From NCBI GenBank assembly GCA_963680875.1, contig OY804575.1, forward strand, positions 32,516,494 to 32,580,493: a DNA stretch of 64,000 nucleotides. The letters run 5' to 3'. Source of the DNA: Bathymodiolus brooksi. Taxonomy: Eukaryota; Mollusca; Bivalvia; Mytilida; Modiolidae. Each line of letters begins with the position of its first letter. The first letter of the stretch is position 1. A program made the position numbers and the translations under genes. Under the pieces are notes generated by a model. That model did not search any database, was not told the DNA's origin, and worked only from the letters and a program-made list of their open reading frames with translations. Shown here piece after piece: positions 12,320-23,622 of this stretch.

Positions 12320-12348
12320 CTTTCTTTCAAAGGTACCTTTATCACACG
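12320..12348 (-). other. Candidate 29-nt mini-exon, U4
   Basis: The donor is GTGAAC, weaker than the other units, and the TGA is replaced by AGA. Inclusion would still frameshift A4 into a TAA. The hairpin stem in the spacer is unchanged. Confidence 0.4.
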
Positions 12349-14303
12349 CTGTAATTAGAAAGCATGGCAATAATGAAAAAAACAATTTGTGAATGAAAAT
12401 AATAACGATAGCCAATCAACTCAAAATAGCATGATCAGTGTCAAACAAATGTTTTATTGAAGAAAATCAGTGTTAATTATCTGCACATTGACAAGTATTT
12501 TCTCCTAATGACTGGATTCACTGTCAAACATGAAACACAAGTCTATACCACTGATCAGTAATACACACTGAGGCGGCATTCATTAGAAGACCACTAACTT
12601 AGGATATGACAAAGTCAGGGACAATAGAGAATATTCATGAATAATAGTCAGTATCACATAATACAAGTATTATAGAGAAAGTAATATCGACAAGAACAAC
12701 ATAGGGAGTACAAAAAGAGGATCAGGTTTGGTTTTGGCTTAGGTTCATGGTGTTTGTCGTCACTTTAAACAATATTTCAGTTATGTCGTGGCGATCAGTT
12801 TTATTGGTTGGAAGAACCGGATAACTCGGAGAAAACCATAGACTTGTCGCAAGTCATTGACAAACTTTATCACATATGGTTGTATCTAGTACATATTTTT
12901 ACTCTCGCACGGGCTGAAAAATCATACATATCCGTACCAAAAAGGTCCATATTCAAAATAGCAAGATGACATTGTGTAATGTAGGATCTAATTAAGCAAC
13001 ATTATTAAGAAAACAATTGGTATGGTAGAACGTGCTAAAGTGGGTCACGGGTCACTGTAATCGGGCGGCTGTATCGAGTAACAGATACGGTGTTAAAAAA
13101 CCTGTTGATGCTCATAAAATATTGATAAATGCAATAACATTTTATATTTGTCTTCAAGAAATATGATAGACAAAACCATGTGTGAAGTTTTAGGACGATA
13201 TATCTCCGATTTCTATGTAAATTTATGAGTTGAAGTGGAGAAACACCCACAGGTAATTTTAGCGATGTATTTTTATCTTGGACAAGAATAATGAGCGTCC
13301 TGATGGGATGACCGATTTAAAATACACTGACTCCGCATGGTAAAATGATGCATGTAAAAGAAATCTATGTTATATTTATTCATTTGTTTGATTCTGGAAT
13401 ATTGTTTATCATTGATTTAAACATGAAAAAAGGGGAAAAGGGGGGGGGGGATTTTATTTGTGAATTTTACAGTTAAATAAATGTTATGTTTCGACAGTTT
13501 GAAGAGAAAAATAAAAATTTGTTAGGACTAAAGCTTAAATTAGCGTTAAACATTGAACAAATATCAGTGGTTTTGTAAATGAGATTTATTTTAAATAGAA
13601 AATCTGAATTTATTATTTATTAATTGATTATTAATGATACCATTTGATATCCCTTGGGAGGGGGAACTATGATGAAAATTTTAAATAACAACACACGACT
13701 GGATATTAAGCAAAAATGATAATCAAGGATTAGTTTTTTATTAACAAAAAATCCAAGACACCTGTGTCCATGAATTTTTTTTTTCTAAGTGTATAGTATG
13801 ACATATTGACATCCACACTTGCCTTTTTGGAGAGCACATTTCTGTGTCCACACTTGAAAATTAAAGGACACAAAAGATTTACATTTTGCTATTTGGTATT
13901 TATGCTATGATAACTTTAAAAGGAACGTAATTTCTTGACAATATCATATTTTCGAGACAAACAAGTAGAACATGTCATAGCACAGCTGTGACATCACGAA
14001 CCCTGATGGCAAGCTGAAAATGGATACTAGTAAAATAGACATAAGCTTGTGATATTCAATCATCGATTGGCAATATTAACATTAACATTTCTTATTACAG
14101 ATGTATAAAATTCCGGCATGAATTATCTGTAAAATAGCAGCAGGCACCCTAGATGGAAAGATGATCCAGTAAAAGAAACGATTAAACAAAACCGACGTAA
14201 ACGTAATACAAAGCAACAAGATGTTAACACCAAATTGTGTTTGAATTTTAATTTATAAATACTTTGTTCGTAGATAATATTTATCTTACAAACTATAAAA
14301 TAC

Positions 14304-14444
14304 CTTGATCGCACTTTGCACCCAAATAAGCTGGCGTACACGTGTCTTTGATCGTACATAGACCTTCAACATTGTCACATGTCTCAGACAAACAGTTGTT
14401 ACATGATGTGTTACAGTTCAGGCCATATGTTCCTTTCCCACAGG
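14304..14444 (-). CDS. EGF-like exon C4
   Basis: This 141-nt exon is phase 1-1. It is the most changed C copy at its C-terminal end: CTPAYLGAKC in place of CKPGYLGSKC. Replacing the conserved glycine before Tyr (PGY to PAY) is unusual for EGF folds. All cysteines and splice sites remain. Confidence 0.8.
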
Positions 14445-15002
14445 CTGAAGACAAAAAGGTAAATGTAGATTAAAGGAAGACCAAGACGGAACATTTATAT
14501 CTTCTTACTCATTAATGCTGAGTTCTTAGCAGAGTAGCAGCAAATACCAATTATATATTATCTTGTTTGAACGACCGGGTCCATTCCGCGATCTTCTGCA
14601 TTCGCGGCTCGCGGTAACCATTACGTTACTGAGGAAGGTTTCAATATAAGTCGAAAACGACTTTCGGTTATGACAAATCAGGGACAATGAATAATATTCG
14701 TGAATAATAGCCAGTATCATATTATGCAAGTCTTATATAGAGAACATTAATATCGGTAACAAAAACATGGAAGTAGAAATGCAAGGTCAGTGAAGATGTT
14801 AATCCTTTATGATTACTTTGTCAGTTTTTAGCAATTGTTTGTGAGTATATAGCAACAATTGTAGCGTCTTTTTCTCAAAAGAACCAGCACGATTAATTAT
14901 TTGTAGATTTTAATATATATTTATGTTGATGTTCAATCCCATTTAAAATTACGTTTATAAAGCACAAAGTTCAATATGATAGAAGAAATACTTTGATTAT
15001 AC

Positions 15003-15140
15003 TTTCAGAACATGTGGGTGATTTCCATCCAGAATCACAATCCCCATTTGGACACTGTCCACTCACGTGGTTACACCTCACTCCATTTATACAATGACAG
15101 ATACTCCTACATCCTTCCCCAAAGGAGCCTTTATCGCACA
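15003..15140 (-). CDS. EGF-like exon B4
   Basis: This 138-nt exon is phase 1-1. Variants are RSICHC (Arg to Ile), NGVRC (Gly to Arg) and CPNGDC. The same three changes occur in B6, seven kilobases away, so B4 and B6 are a recent pair. Eight cysteines are kept. Confidence 0.82.
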
Positions 15141-15392
15141 CTGTAATTAAAAAGCATAGCAATAATGAAAGAGAGAGATTTGTGACTGAAAATAATATAT
15201 GTAGTCAATTAGCCCAAAATAACACGATCAGTGTCCAAAAAATGTATTATTAATGAAAAATAGTGTTAATCATGCATACATTGACATGTATTTTCTCTTA
15301 ATTAATGGATTCACTGATAAACATGGGGCACAAGTCTATATCACTGATTATGAATACGCACCGAGGCGGTATTCATAACAAGATCACTAATT

Positions 15393-15580
15393 AAAGGTAA
15401 TAACAAAATTACCGAACTCCGAACAATCTTACAAAGGGAAAGTCAAAACTCATAATTATATAAACAGACAAAATCAGTCAACAACCGGAAAACTGTGAAA
15501 ACCGTAATGACCCTGACTTGGTACAGGCATTTCTAAAGAAATGGTGGGTTGAATCAGATTTTAAGGCGCCAAACCTCCAA
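15393..15580 (-). mobile_element. Penelope-like element tail, solo copy in U4
   Basis: This ~188-bp insert matches, in reverse complement, the last ~190 bp of the RT element at 27.69-29.88 kb. It begins with the hairpin ggtaat...attacc and ends in ...gcgccaaacctcc. It sits in the motif actaatTTAGGATATG, flanked by short AATT-type repeats. It looks like a heavily 5'-truncated retroelement insertion. Confidence 0.75.
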
Positions 15581-16197
15581 ATTTAGATATGACAAAATCA
15601 GGGGCAACGAATAATATTCGTGAATAATAGTCAGTATCACATGATACAAGTCTAATATAGAGAAAGTAATATTGACAAGAAAACAAACATGGGGAATACA
15701 ACAGAAAGGGTCAGGTTTCGCTTTGGTTTAGGTTCATGGTGTTTGACGCCACTGTAGACAATATTTCAGCTATGTCATGGCGGTCAGTTTTATTGAGGGA
15801 GCACACCGGATTACTCGGAGAAAACCACTGACACACTTTATCACATAAGGTTGTATCGAGTAAACCTCACCATGCGGGGTTCGAACTAACAACCTTAGAT
15901 GTGATAGGCACTGATTGCATAGGTAGTCGTAAATCCAACTACCATATTATCACGGCCATGACGGCCCCCAAAATAGAGTCAGAGAAGGTATTAACTTTGT
16001 ATGATTTCTTTTTCAGTTTTTGTTATTTGTTTGTGAACAACTATAAAACAATAAATATAGCGTATATTACTTAAGAGAACCTATCATGCGCATGATTGAT
16101 ATTCTCCATTTCTAGGTAGATTTTTTTTCAAGCTCACTTCCATTTAAAATCCTGTTTATTAAGCATAAATCCTAATATAATAGAAGACATACTTTAC

Positions 16198-16335
16198 CTT
16201 CAGAACATTTGTTTGGTTTCCATCCAGCATCACAATCCCCATGTGGACACTGTCCGTTCACGTTGTTACACCCTACTCCATTTAAGCAATGACATCTACT
16301 CCTACATCCTTCACCAAAGGTACCTTTATCACACG
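16198..16335 (-). CDS. EGF-like exon A5
   Basis: This 138-nt exon is phase 1-1. The end reads CDAGWKPNKC, a change shared only with A6. The protein is identical to A6, and eight cysteines are kept. Confidence 0.82.
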
Positions 16336-16399
16336 CTGTAATTAGAAAGCATAGCAATCAAGAACTAAAGGCTCAGTGGACTGAGCCTGTGTCGCTTAC

Positions 16400-16428
16400 C
16401 TTTCATTCAAAGGTACCTTTATCACACG
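16400..16428 (-). other. Candidate 29-nt mini-exon, U5
   Basis: The donor is GTAAGC and the in-frame TGA is present, as in U3. The hairpin loop is the same as in U3. Confidence 0.45.
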
Positions 16429-18414
16429 CTGTAATTAGAAAGCATGGCAATAATGAAAAAAAACAATTTGTGAATGAAAATAATAACAATAGTCAATCAA
16501 CTCAAAATAGCATGATCAGTGTCAAACAAATGTATTATTGATGAAAATCGGTGTTAATCATCTGCACTTTGACAAGTATTTTCTCTTAATGACTGGATTC
16601 ACTGTCAAACATGAAGCACAAGTCTATACCACTGATCAGTAATACACACTGAGGCGGCATTCATTAGAAGACCACTAACTTAGGACATAACAACGTCAGG
16701 GACAATAGAGAATATTCGTAAATAATAGTCAGTATCACATAATACAAGTATTATAGAGAAAGTAATATCGACAAGAACAACATAGGGAGTACAAAAAGAG
16801 GATCAGGTTTGGTTTTGGCTTAGGTTCATGGTGTTTGTCGTCACTTTAAACAATATTTCAGTTATGTCTTGGCGATCAGTTTTATTGGTTGGAAGAACCG
16901 GATAACTCGAAGAAAACCATAGACTTGTCGCAAGTCATTGACAAACTTTATCACATATTGTTGTATCTAGTACATCTTGTTCCTTTCCCACAGGCTGAAA
17001 TATCATACATATCCGTACCAAAAATGCCCATATTCAAAATAGCAAGACGACATTGTGTAATGTAGGATCTAATTAAACAACATTATTAAGAAAACAACTG
17101 GTATGGTAGAACATGCTAAAGTGGGTCACGGATCACTGTAATCGGGCGGCTGTATCGAGAAACAGATACGGTGTTGAAAAACCTGTTGATACTCATAAAA
17201 TATTGATAAATGCAATAACATTTTAATTTGTCTTCAAGAAATATGATAGACAAAACAATGTGTGAAGCTTTAGGACGATATATCTCCGATTTCTATGTAA
17301 ATTTATGAGTTGAAGTGGGGAACACCCACAGGTAATTTTAGCGATGTATTTTTATCTTGGACAAGAATAATGAGCTTCCTGATTGGATGACCGATTAAAA
17401 ACACACTGACTCCGCATGGTAAAATGATGCATGTAAAAGAAATCTATGTTATATTTATTCATTTGTTTGATTATGGAATATTGTTGATCATTGATTTAAT
17501 CAAGAAAATAGGGAAAAAGAGGGGGGAGGGAATTTTATTTGTGAATTTTACAGTTAAATAAATGTTATGTTTCGACAGTTTAAAGAGAAAAATAAAAATT
17601 TGTTGCGACTAAAGCTTAAATCAGCGTTAAAAATTGAACAAATATCAGTGGTTTTGTAAATGAGATTTATTTTAAATAGAAAATCTGAATTTATTATTTA
17701 TCAATTGATCATTAATGATATCATTTGATATCCCTTGGGAGGGGGAACTATGATGAACATTTGAAATAACAACACACGACTGGACATTAAGCTAAAATAA
17801 TAACCAAGGATTAGTTTTTTATTAAAAAAAAATCCAAGACACCTGTGTCCATAAATTTTTTTTTTCTAAGTTAATAGTATGAAATATTGACATCGACACT
17901 TGCCTTTTGGAGAGCACATTTCTGTGTCCACACTTGTATAATAAAAAAAAATTAAAGGACACAAAAGATTTACATTTTGCTCTTTGGTATTTATGCTATG
18001 ATAACTTTAAAAGGAACGTAGTTTCTTGACAATATCATATTTTCAAGCCAAACAAGTAGAACATGTCATAGCACAGCTGTAACCTCACGAAACCTGATGG
18101 CAAGTTGAAAATGGATACTAGTAAAATAGACATAACCTTGTGATATTCAATCATCGATTGGCAATATCAACATTAAAATTTCTTCTTACAGATGTATAAT
18201 ATTCCGGCATTTATTAAGGTTGAGGCATGAATTATCTGTAAAATAGCAGCAGGCACCCTAGTTGGAAAGATGATCCAGTAAAAGAAACGATTCGGAAAAA
18301 AACTGACGTAAACGTAATACAAAGCAACAAGATGTTAACACCAAATTGTGTTTGAACTTTGATTTATAAATGCTTTGTTCGTAGATAATATTTATCTTAC
18401 AAACTATAAAATAC

Positions 18415-18555
18415 CTTGATCGCACTTTGAACCCAAATAACCTGGCTTACACGTGTCTTTGATCGTACATAGACCTTCAACATTGTCACATGTCTCAGAC
18501 AAACAGTTGTTACATGATGTGTTACAGTTCAGGCCATATGTTCCTTTCCCACAGG
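18415..18555 (-). CDS. EGF-like exon C5
   Basis: This 141-nt exon is phase 1-1 with the consensus C domain (CGKGTYGLNC to CKPGYLGSKC). The frame happens to stay open upstream through the acceptor, giving a longer hydrophobic reading frame, but the acceptor and phase match the other C copies, so I keep the short exon. Confidence 0.82.
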
Positions 18556-19009
18556 CTGAAGAAAAAAGGTAAATGTAGATTAAAGGAAGACCAAGACGGA
18601 ACATTTGTATCTTCTTACTCATTAATGCTGAGTTCTTAGCAGAGTAGCAGCAAATACCAATTATATATTATCTTGTTTGAACGGCTGGGTCGTTTCCGCG
18701 ATCTTCTGCATTCGCGGCCCGCGGTAACCATTACGTTACTGAGGAAGGTTTCAATATAAGTCGACAACGACTTTCGGTTATGACAAATCAGGGACAATGA
18801 ATAATATTCGTGAATAATAGCCAGTATCATAGTATGCAAGTCTTATATAGATAACATTAATATCGGTAGCAAAAACATGGAAGTAGAAATGCAAGGTCAG
18901 TGAAGATGTTAATCCTTTATGATTACTTTGTCAGTTTTTAACAATTTTTTGTGAGTATATAACAACAATTGTAGCGTCTGTTTCTCAAAAGAACCAGCAC
19001 GATTAATTA

Positions 19010-20020
19010 CCGTATAACCGGTAATTTCTGCGGCAATCTAATTTCTGCGGTATTCTGCGGTCAACTCCGGACCGCAGAAATTATAATCGCAGAATATTAT
19101 GTAAAATTAATGTTCAATGTCCCGTACAAAATACGTTTTCAAACTCTAACACCGATTCCGCCGTAAGTGTCAAATATTTAATTAGTCGTAATTACTCTAT
19201 CCAGGTAAACAAAACCTGGTACTATATTAATGTTTACACAACAATTAAAGGTTATTTAGCTGTGGCATGTTGATTTTTACCTGTTAATTACAATTACTCC
19301 AGATCAAGAAAAATATGATTGTACCAAGGTGACACCGACAATATAATTGAAACAATCACCTGATTAAATGTTTACAATCATAATAAAGTTTATTAAAACA
19401 ATATTTAAAATTGTTATTTCATAAATTAACATTAGGTTTTTTTTTTAATTGTTGTAGTAGCTAGCTTCGATTGAATAAGACCAAACAAATAGAAATATAC
19501 TGGTAGTAGAATTCCGGTTAACCCGAGTTTTTATGTCTACATTATACTAAAAGAATTGAATACAATTGCTTTTAATCATAATTCTTTAAAAAAAACATTG
19601 TTATATGATAAAGTATGAACATTCGACATTAAAAATATACATCCGAAATATATCAAAGTTTATACCGATATCGACCCAACTGTTGACTTCGTATTTCCTG
19701 TCAACAAAATAGATCGCAAAAACAGTCAACAAATAGTTTCTTAAGACAAATTTGAAGTTAACCAAATGCGTATTCAGAAGTTGTAACGTTTGAAAACCTT
19801 CTAAAGAACTAAATATGTTTCTACTTCTAATGATCACTGTAATGTGCACCAGTTATTTATCGCAACATCGCTTCAGTTGTTGCTTCCTGTAATACAAACA
19901 ATTTTTTTTTCGGTGCAGAGATTTTCAATCCACAGAAATAAAAATCCGCAAAAATTAAATGTCCTCTTTTTAGACCAAAACCGCAGAAATTTCACACCGC
20001 AGAAATTACCGGTTATGCGG
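19010..20020. mobile_element. Non-autonomous TA-flanked inverted-repeat element (MITE-like)
   Basis: This 1,011-bp insert has terminal inverted repeats of about 24 bp with one mismatch (outer parts ccg[t/c]ataaccgg, inner part ending aatttctgcgg) and is flanked by TA on both sides. Without it the unit reads GATTAATTATTTGCAG, so TA is the duplicated target. The motif ctgcgg/ccgcag recurs inside near both ends. Two small reading frames inside have no domain I recognise. The TA target and lack of a transposase suggest a Tc1/mariner-superfamily passenger. Confidence 0.8.
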
Positions 20021-20125
20021 TATTCGCAGATTTTAATATATATTTATGTTGATGTTCAATCCCATTTAAAATTACGTTTATAAAGCACAAAGTTCAATAT
20101 GATAGAAGAAATACTTTGATTATAC

Positions 20126-20263
20126 TTTGAGAACATGTGGGTGATTTCCATCCAGAATCACAATCGCTATTTGGACACTGTCCACTCACGTGGTTACACC
20201 CCACTCCATTTAAACAATGACATCTACTCCTACATCCTTCACCAAAGAAGCCTTTATCGCACA
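20126..20263 (-). CDS. EGF-like exon B5
   Basis: This 138-nt exon is phase 1-1. Variants are CDKGFFGEGC (Ser to Phe), HCLNGVGC (Leu as in A exons) and CSQ instead of CSE at the end. Eight cysteines are present. Confidence 0.82.
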
Positions 20264-21130
20264 CTGTAATTAAAAAGTATAGCAATAATGAAAGAGAGAG
20301 ATTTGTGACTGAAAATAATATATGTAGTCAATTAGCTCAAAATAACACGATCGGTGTCCAAAAAATGTATTATTGATGAAAAATAGTGTTAATCATATAC
20401 ATATTGACATGTATTTTCTCTTAATTAATGGATTCACTGATAAACATGAGGCACAAGTCTATACCACTGACTATGAATACGCACCGAGGCGGTATTCATA
20501 AGAAGATCACTAATTTAGGATATGACAAAATCAGGGGCAACGAATAATATTCGTGAATAATAGTCAGTATCACATGATACAAGTCTAATATAGAGAAAGT
20601 AATATTGACAAGAAAAAAAAACATGGGGAATACAAAAGAAAGGGTCAGGTTTCGCTTTGGTTTAGGTTCATGGTGTTTGACGCCACTGTAGACAATATTT
20701 CAGCTATGTCATGGCGGTCAGTTTTATTGAGGGAGCAAACCGGATTACTCGGAGAAAACCACTGACACACTTTATCACATAAGGTTGTATCGAGTAAACC
20801 TCACCATGCGGGGTTCGAACTAACACCCTTAGATGTGATAGGCACTGATTGCATAGGTGGTCGTAAATCCAACTACCATATTATCACGGCCATGACGCCC
20901 TCAAAATAGAGTCAGAGAAGGTATTAACTTTGTATGATTTCTTTTTCAGTTTTTGTTATTTTTTTGTGAACAACTATAAAACAATAAATGTAGCGTATAT
21001 TACTTAAGAGAGCCGATCATGCGCATGATTGATATTCTCCATTTCTAGGTAGATTTTTGTTGAAGCTCATTTCCATTTAAAATCCTGTTTATTAAGCATA
21101 AACTCTAATATAATAGAAGACATACTTTAC

Positions 21131-21268
21131 CTTCAGAACATTTGTTTGGTTTCCATCCAGCATCACAATCCCCATGTGGACACTGTCCGTTCACGTTGTT
21201 ACACCCTACTCCATTTAAGCAATGACATCTACTCCTACATCCTTCACCAAAGGTACCTTTATCACACG
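21131..21268 (-). CDS. EGF-like exon A6
   Basis: This 138-nt exon is phase 1-1 with a protein identical to A5 (CDAGWKPNKC end). Its mini-exon and upstream intron resemble U4 instead, so the unit is a mosaic. Eight cysteines are kept. Confidence 0.82.
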
Positions 21269-21332
21269 CTGTAATTAGAAAGCATAGCAATCAAGAACTA
21301 AAGGCTCAGTGGACTGAGCCTGTGTCGTTCAC

Positions 21333-21361
21333 CTTTCTTTCAAAGGTACCTTTATCACACG
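21333..21361 (-). other. Candidate 29-nt mini-exon, U6
   Basis: The donor is GTGAAC and AGA replaces the stop, as in U4. Inclusion would frameshift exon A6. Confidence 0.4.
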
Positions 21362-22197
21362 CTGTAATTAGAAAGCATGGCAATAATGAAAAAAACAATT
21401 TGTGAATGAAAATAATAACAATAGCCAATCAACTCAAAATAGCATGATCAGTGTCAAACAAATGTTTTATTGAAGAAAATCAGTGTTAATTATCTGCACA
21501 TTGACAAGTATTTTCTCCTAATGACTGGATTCACTGTCAAACATGAAACACAAGTCTATACCACTGATCAGTAATACACACTGAGGCGGCATTCATTAGA
21601 AGACCACTAACTTAGGATATGACAAAGTCAGGGACAATAGAGAATATTCGTGAATAATAGTCAGTATCACATAATACAAGTATTATAGAGAAAGTAATAT
21701 CGACAAGAACAACATAGGGAGTACAAAAAGAGGATCAGGTTTGGTTTTGGCTTAGGTTCATGGTGTTTGTCGTCACTTTAAACAATATTTCAGTTATGTC
21801 GTGGCGATCAGTTTTATTGGTTGGAAGAACCGGATAACTCGGAGAAAACCATAGACTTGTCGCAAGTCATTGACAAACTTTATGAATAATATTCGTGAAT
21901 AATAGCCAGTATCATATTATGCATGTCTTATATAGAGAACATTAATATCGGTAACAAAAACATGGAAGTAGAAATGCAAGGTCAGTGAAGATGTTAATCC
22001 TTTTTGATTACTTTGTCAGTTTTTAGCAATTGTTTGTGAGTATATAGCAACAATTGTAGCGTCTTTTTCTCAAAAGAACCAGCACGATTAATTATTTGTA
22101 GATTTTAATATATATTTATGTTGATGTTCAATCCCATTTAAAATTACGTTTATAAAGCACAAAGTTCAAAATGATAGAAGAAATACTTTGATTATAC

Positions 22198-22335
22198 TTT
22201 CAGAACATGTGGGTGATTTCCATCCAGAATCACAATCCCCATTTGGACACTGTCCACTCACGTGGTTACACCTCACTCCATTTATACAATGACAGATACT
22301 CCTACATCCTTCCCCAAAGGAGCCTTTATCGCACA
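22198..22335 (-). CDS. EGF-like exon B6
   Basis: This 138-nt exon is phase 1-1 with the same protein as B4 (RSICHC, NGVRC, CPNGDC). The next exon downstream in transcription is A6, because this unit lacks C. Confidence 0.82.
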
Positions 22336-22587
22336 CTGTAATTAAAAAGCATAGCAATAATGAAAGAGAGAGATTTGTGACTGAAAATAATATATGTAGT
22401 CAATTAGCCCAAAATAACACGATCAGTGTCCAAAAAATGTATTATTAATGAAAAATAGTGTTAATCATGCATACATTGACATGTATTTTCTCTTAATTAA
22501 TGGATTCACTGATAAACATGGGGCACAAGTCTATATCACTGATTATGAATACGCACCGAGGCGGTATTCATAACAAGATCACTAATT

Positions 22588-22776
22588 AAAGGTAATAACA
22601 AAATTACCGAACTCCGAACAATCTTACAAAGGGAAAGTCAAAACTCATAATTATATAAACAGACAAAATCAGTCAACAACCAGAAAACTGTGAAAACCGT
22701 AATGACCCTGACTTGGTACAGGCATTTCTAAAGAAATGGTGGGTTGAATCAGATTTTAAGGCGCCAAACCTCCAAA
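22588..22776 (-). mobile_element. Penelope-like element tail, solo copy in U6
   Basis: This is the same insertion as at 15393-15580, at the same unit position and with nearly the same sequence. It was inherited by block duplication rather than inserted twice. Confidence 0.75.
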
Positions 22777-23391
22777 TTTAGGATATGACAAAATCAGGGG
22801 CAACGAATAATATTCGTGAATAATAGTCAGTATCACATGATACAAGTCTAATATAGAGAAAGTAATATTGACAAGAAAACAAACATGGGGAATACAACAG
22901 AAAGGGTCAGGTTTCGCTTTGGTTTAGGTTCATGGTGTTTGACGCCACTGTAGACAATATTTCAGCTATGTCATGGCGGTCAGTTTTATTGAGGGAGCAC
23001 ACCGGATTACTCGGAGAAAACCACTGACACACTTTATCACATAAGGTTGTATCGAGTAAACCTCACCATGCGGGGTTCGAACTAACAACCTTAGATGTGA
23101 TAGGCACTGATTGCATAAGTAGTCGTAAATCCAACTACCATATTATCACGGCCATGACGGCCCCCAAAATAGAGTCAAAAAGGTATTAACTTTGTATGAT
23201 TACTTTATCAGTTTTGTTATTTTTTTGTGAAAAACTATAAAACAATAAATGTAGCGTATATTACTTAAGAGAACCGATCATGCGCATGATTGATATTCTC
23301 CATTTCTAGGTAGATTTTTTTTCAAGCTCACTTCCATTTAAAATCCTGTTTATTAAGCATAAACTCTAATATAATAAAAGACATACCTTAC

Positions 23392-23529
23392 CTTCAGAAC
23401 ATTTGCTTGGTTTCCATCCATCATCACAATCCCCATGTGGACACTGTCCGTTCACGTTGTTACACCCCACTCCATTTAAGCAATGACATCTACTCCTACA
23501 TCCTTCACCAAAGGTACCTTTATCACACG
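23392..23529 (-). CDS. EGF-like exon A7
   Basis: This 138-nt exon is phase 1-1 and ends CDDGWKPSKC, a combination of the A3 and A5 variants. The donor is GTAAGG, stronger than the GTAAAG of the other A exons. Eight cysteines are present. Confidence 0.82.
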
Positions 23530-23593
23530 CTGTAATTAGAAAGAATAGCAATCAAGAACTAAAGGCTCAGTGGGCTGAGCCTGTGTCGCTCAC

Positions 23594-23622
23594 CTTTCAT
23601 TCGAAGGTACCTTTATCACACG
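23594..23622 (-). other. Candidate 29-nt mini-exon, U7
   Basis: The donor is GTGAGC and the in-frame TGA is present. One silent change (TTT to TTC) lies in the copied exon part. The hairpin loop reads TGGG on the plus strand. Confidence 0.45.

Larger units (their letters stand above)
11794..15873 (-). repeat. EGF-exon array unit U4
   Basis: This 4,080-bp unit contains A4, C4 and B4 plus a 188-bp Penelope-like tail at 15393-15580. From about 14.70 kb to its end it is near-identical to the second half of U6, including that insertion. No other gene is supported in the intron DNA. Confidence 0.9.
15874..20807 (-). repeat. EGF-exon array unit U5
   Basis: This 4,934-bp unit contains A5, C5 and B5. 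The extra length is a 1,011-bp inverted-repeat element at 19010-20020 between C5 and B5. The rest of the intron DNA follows the standard unit. Confidence 0.9.
20808..23069 (-). repeat. EGF-exon array unit U6, internally deleted
   Basis: This unit is only 2,262 bp. At about 21884 the A-side intron (…caaactttat) joins directly to the C-side intron (gaataatattcgtg…), removing about 1.8 kb including exon C. A6 and B6 remain. Phase 1 exons allow B6 to splice straight to A6 in frame. The tail of the Penelope-like element at 22588 is shared with U4. Confidence 0.88.

Noticed and set aside
18404..18622. Longer open frame over exon C5 with an apparent hydrophobic signal-like start
   Set aside because: The upstream part is intron read-through; the acceptor and phase agree with the other six C exons. 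In the other units this stretch is not open in the same way.
19601..20083. Two open frames of about 80 codons inside the inverted-repeat element
   Set aside because: No transposase motif; opposite strands and abutting each other in AT-rich filler.
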